From NCBI GenBank assembly GCA_007131555.1, contig SLQH01000054.1, positions 1 through 5,880 on the forward strand: a stretch of DNA of 5,880 nt, read 5' to 3'. Shown here one piece after another: positions 5,866 through 5,880 of the stretch (positions are counted from its first letter, which is position 1; each line of letters begins with the position of its first letter). The position numbers were made by a program, and so were the translations under genes. The notes under the pieces are model-generated. The model saw only the letters and a program-made list of their open reading frames with translations. It did no database searches and was not told where the DNA came from. The DNA is from Planctomycetota bacterium (lineage in GTDB: Bacteria; Planctomycetota; UBA11346).

Positions 5866-5880
5866 TGTCCAAAGGCCACA

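Noticed and set aside
1..5880. CRISPR, tRNA, rRNA, transposon ends, phage or defence genes
   Set aside because: No regularly spaced repeats, conserved RNA sequences, transposase motifs or defence-type domains were seen on either strand.

Overview
The window is GC-rich and densely coded. It holds five protein genes: four on the minus strand and one on the plus strand. The mix suggests a PVC-group bacterium, most likely Planctomycetota: a large secreted PQQ-like beta-propeller protein of the type common there, an AraC-family regulator next to a family 4 glycosidase, a BlaI/MecI-type repressor, and few clear Shine-Dalgarno sites. The assignment is an inference from gene types, not from a marker gene.

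Layout, left to right. Positions 1-2503 (minus) are the first 834 codons of a large gene that runs off the left edge. It encodes an exported protein with a sugar-binding-like beta-sandwich and the start of a PQQ-like propeller. Positions 2504-2809 hold no convincing gene but contain two hairpins and a cluster of short GTCCG repeats. Positions 2810-3601 (minus) encode the AraC-family regulator. Positions 3602-3703 are a short divergent promoter region. Positions 3704-5122 (plus) encode a 472-residue family 4 glycoside hydrolase with a good ribosome binding site. Positions 5156-5771 (minus) are a two-gene unit: a BlaI/MecI-family repressor at 5412-5771, followed after 7 bases by an 82-residue zinc-ribbon protein. 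A strong sigma70-like promoter lies upstream of it at 5837-5865 and overlaps one of two 11-base direct repeats.

How the parts work together (inference): the AraC-type regulator, divergent from the glycosidase, probably senses a sugar and controls the glycosidase, which would cleave an imported glycoside in the cytoplasm using NAD+ and a divalent metal. The BlaI/zinc-ribbon pair looks autoregulated through the repeats at its promoter and appears unrelated to the sugar module. The PQQ-like protein lies downstream of the regulator on the same strand, but the 306-base gap and a possible terminator argue against a simple operon. I found no CRISPR array, tRNA, rRNA, insertion sequence or defence system. 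The points most worth following up are the BlaI promoter repeats, the zinc-ribbon partner, and the structured leader before the PQQ-like gene.
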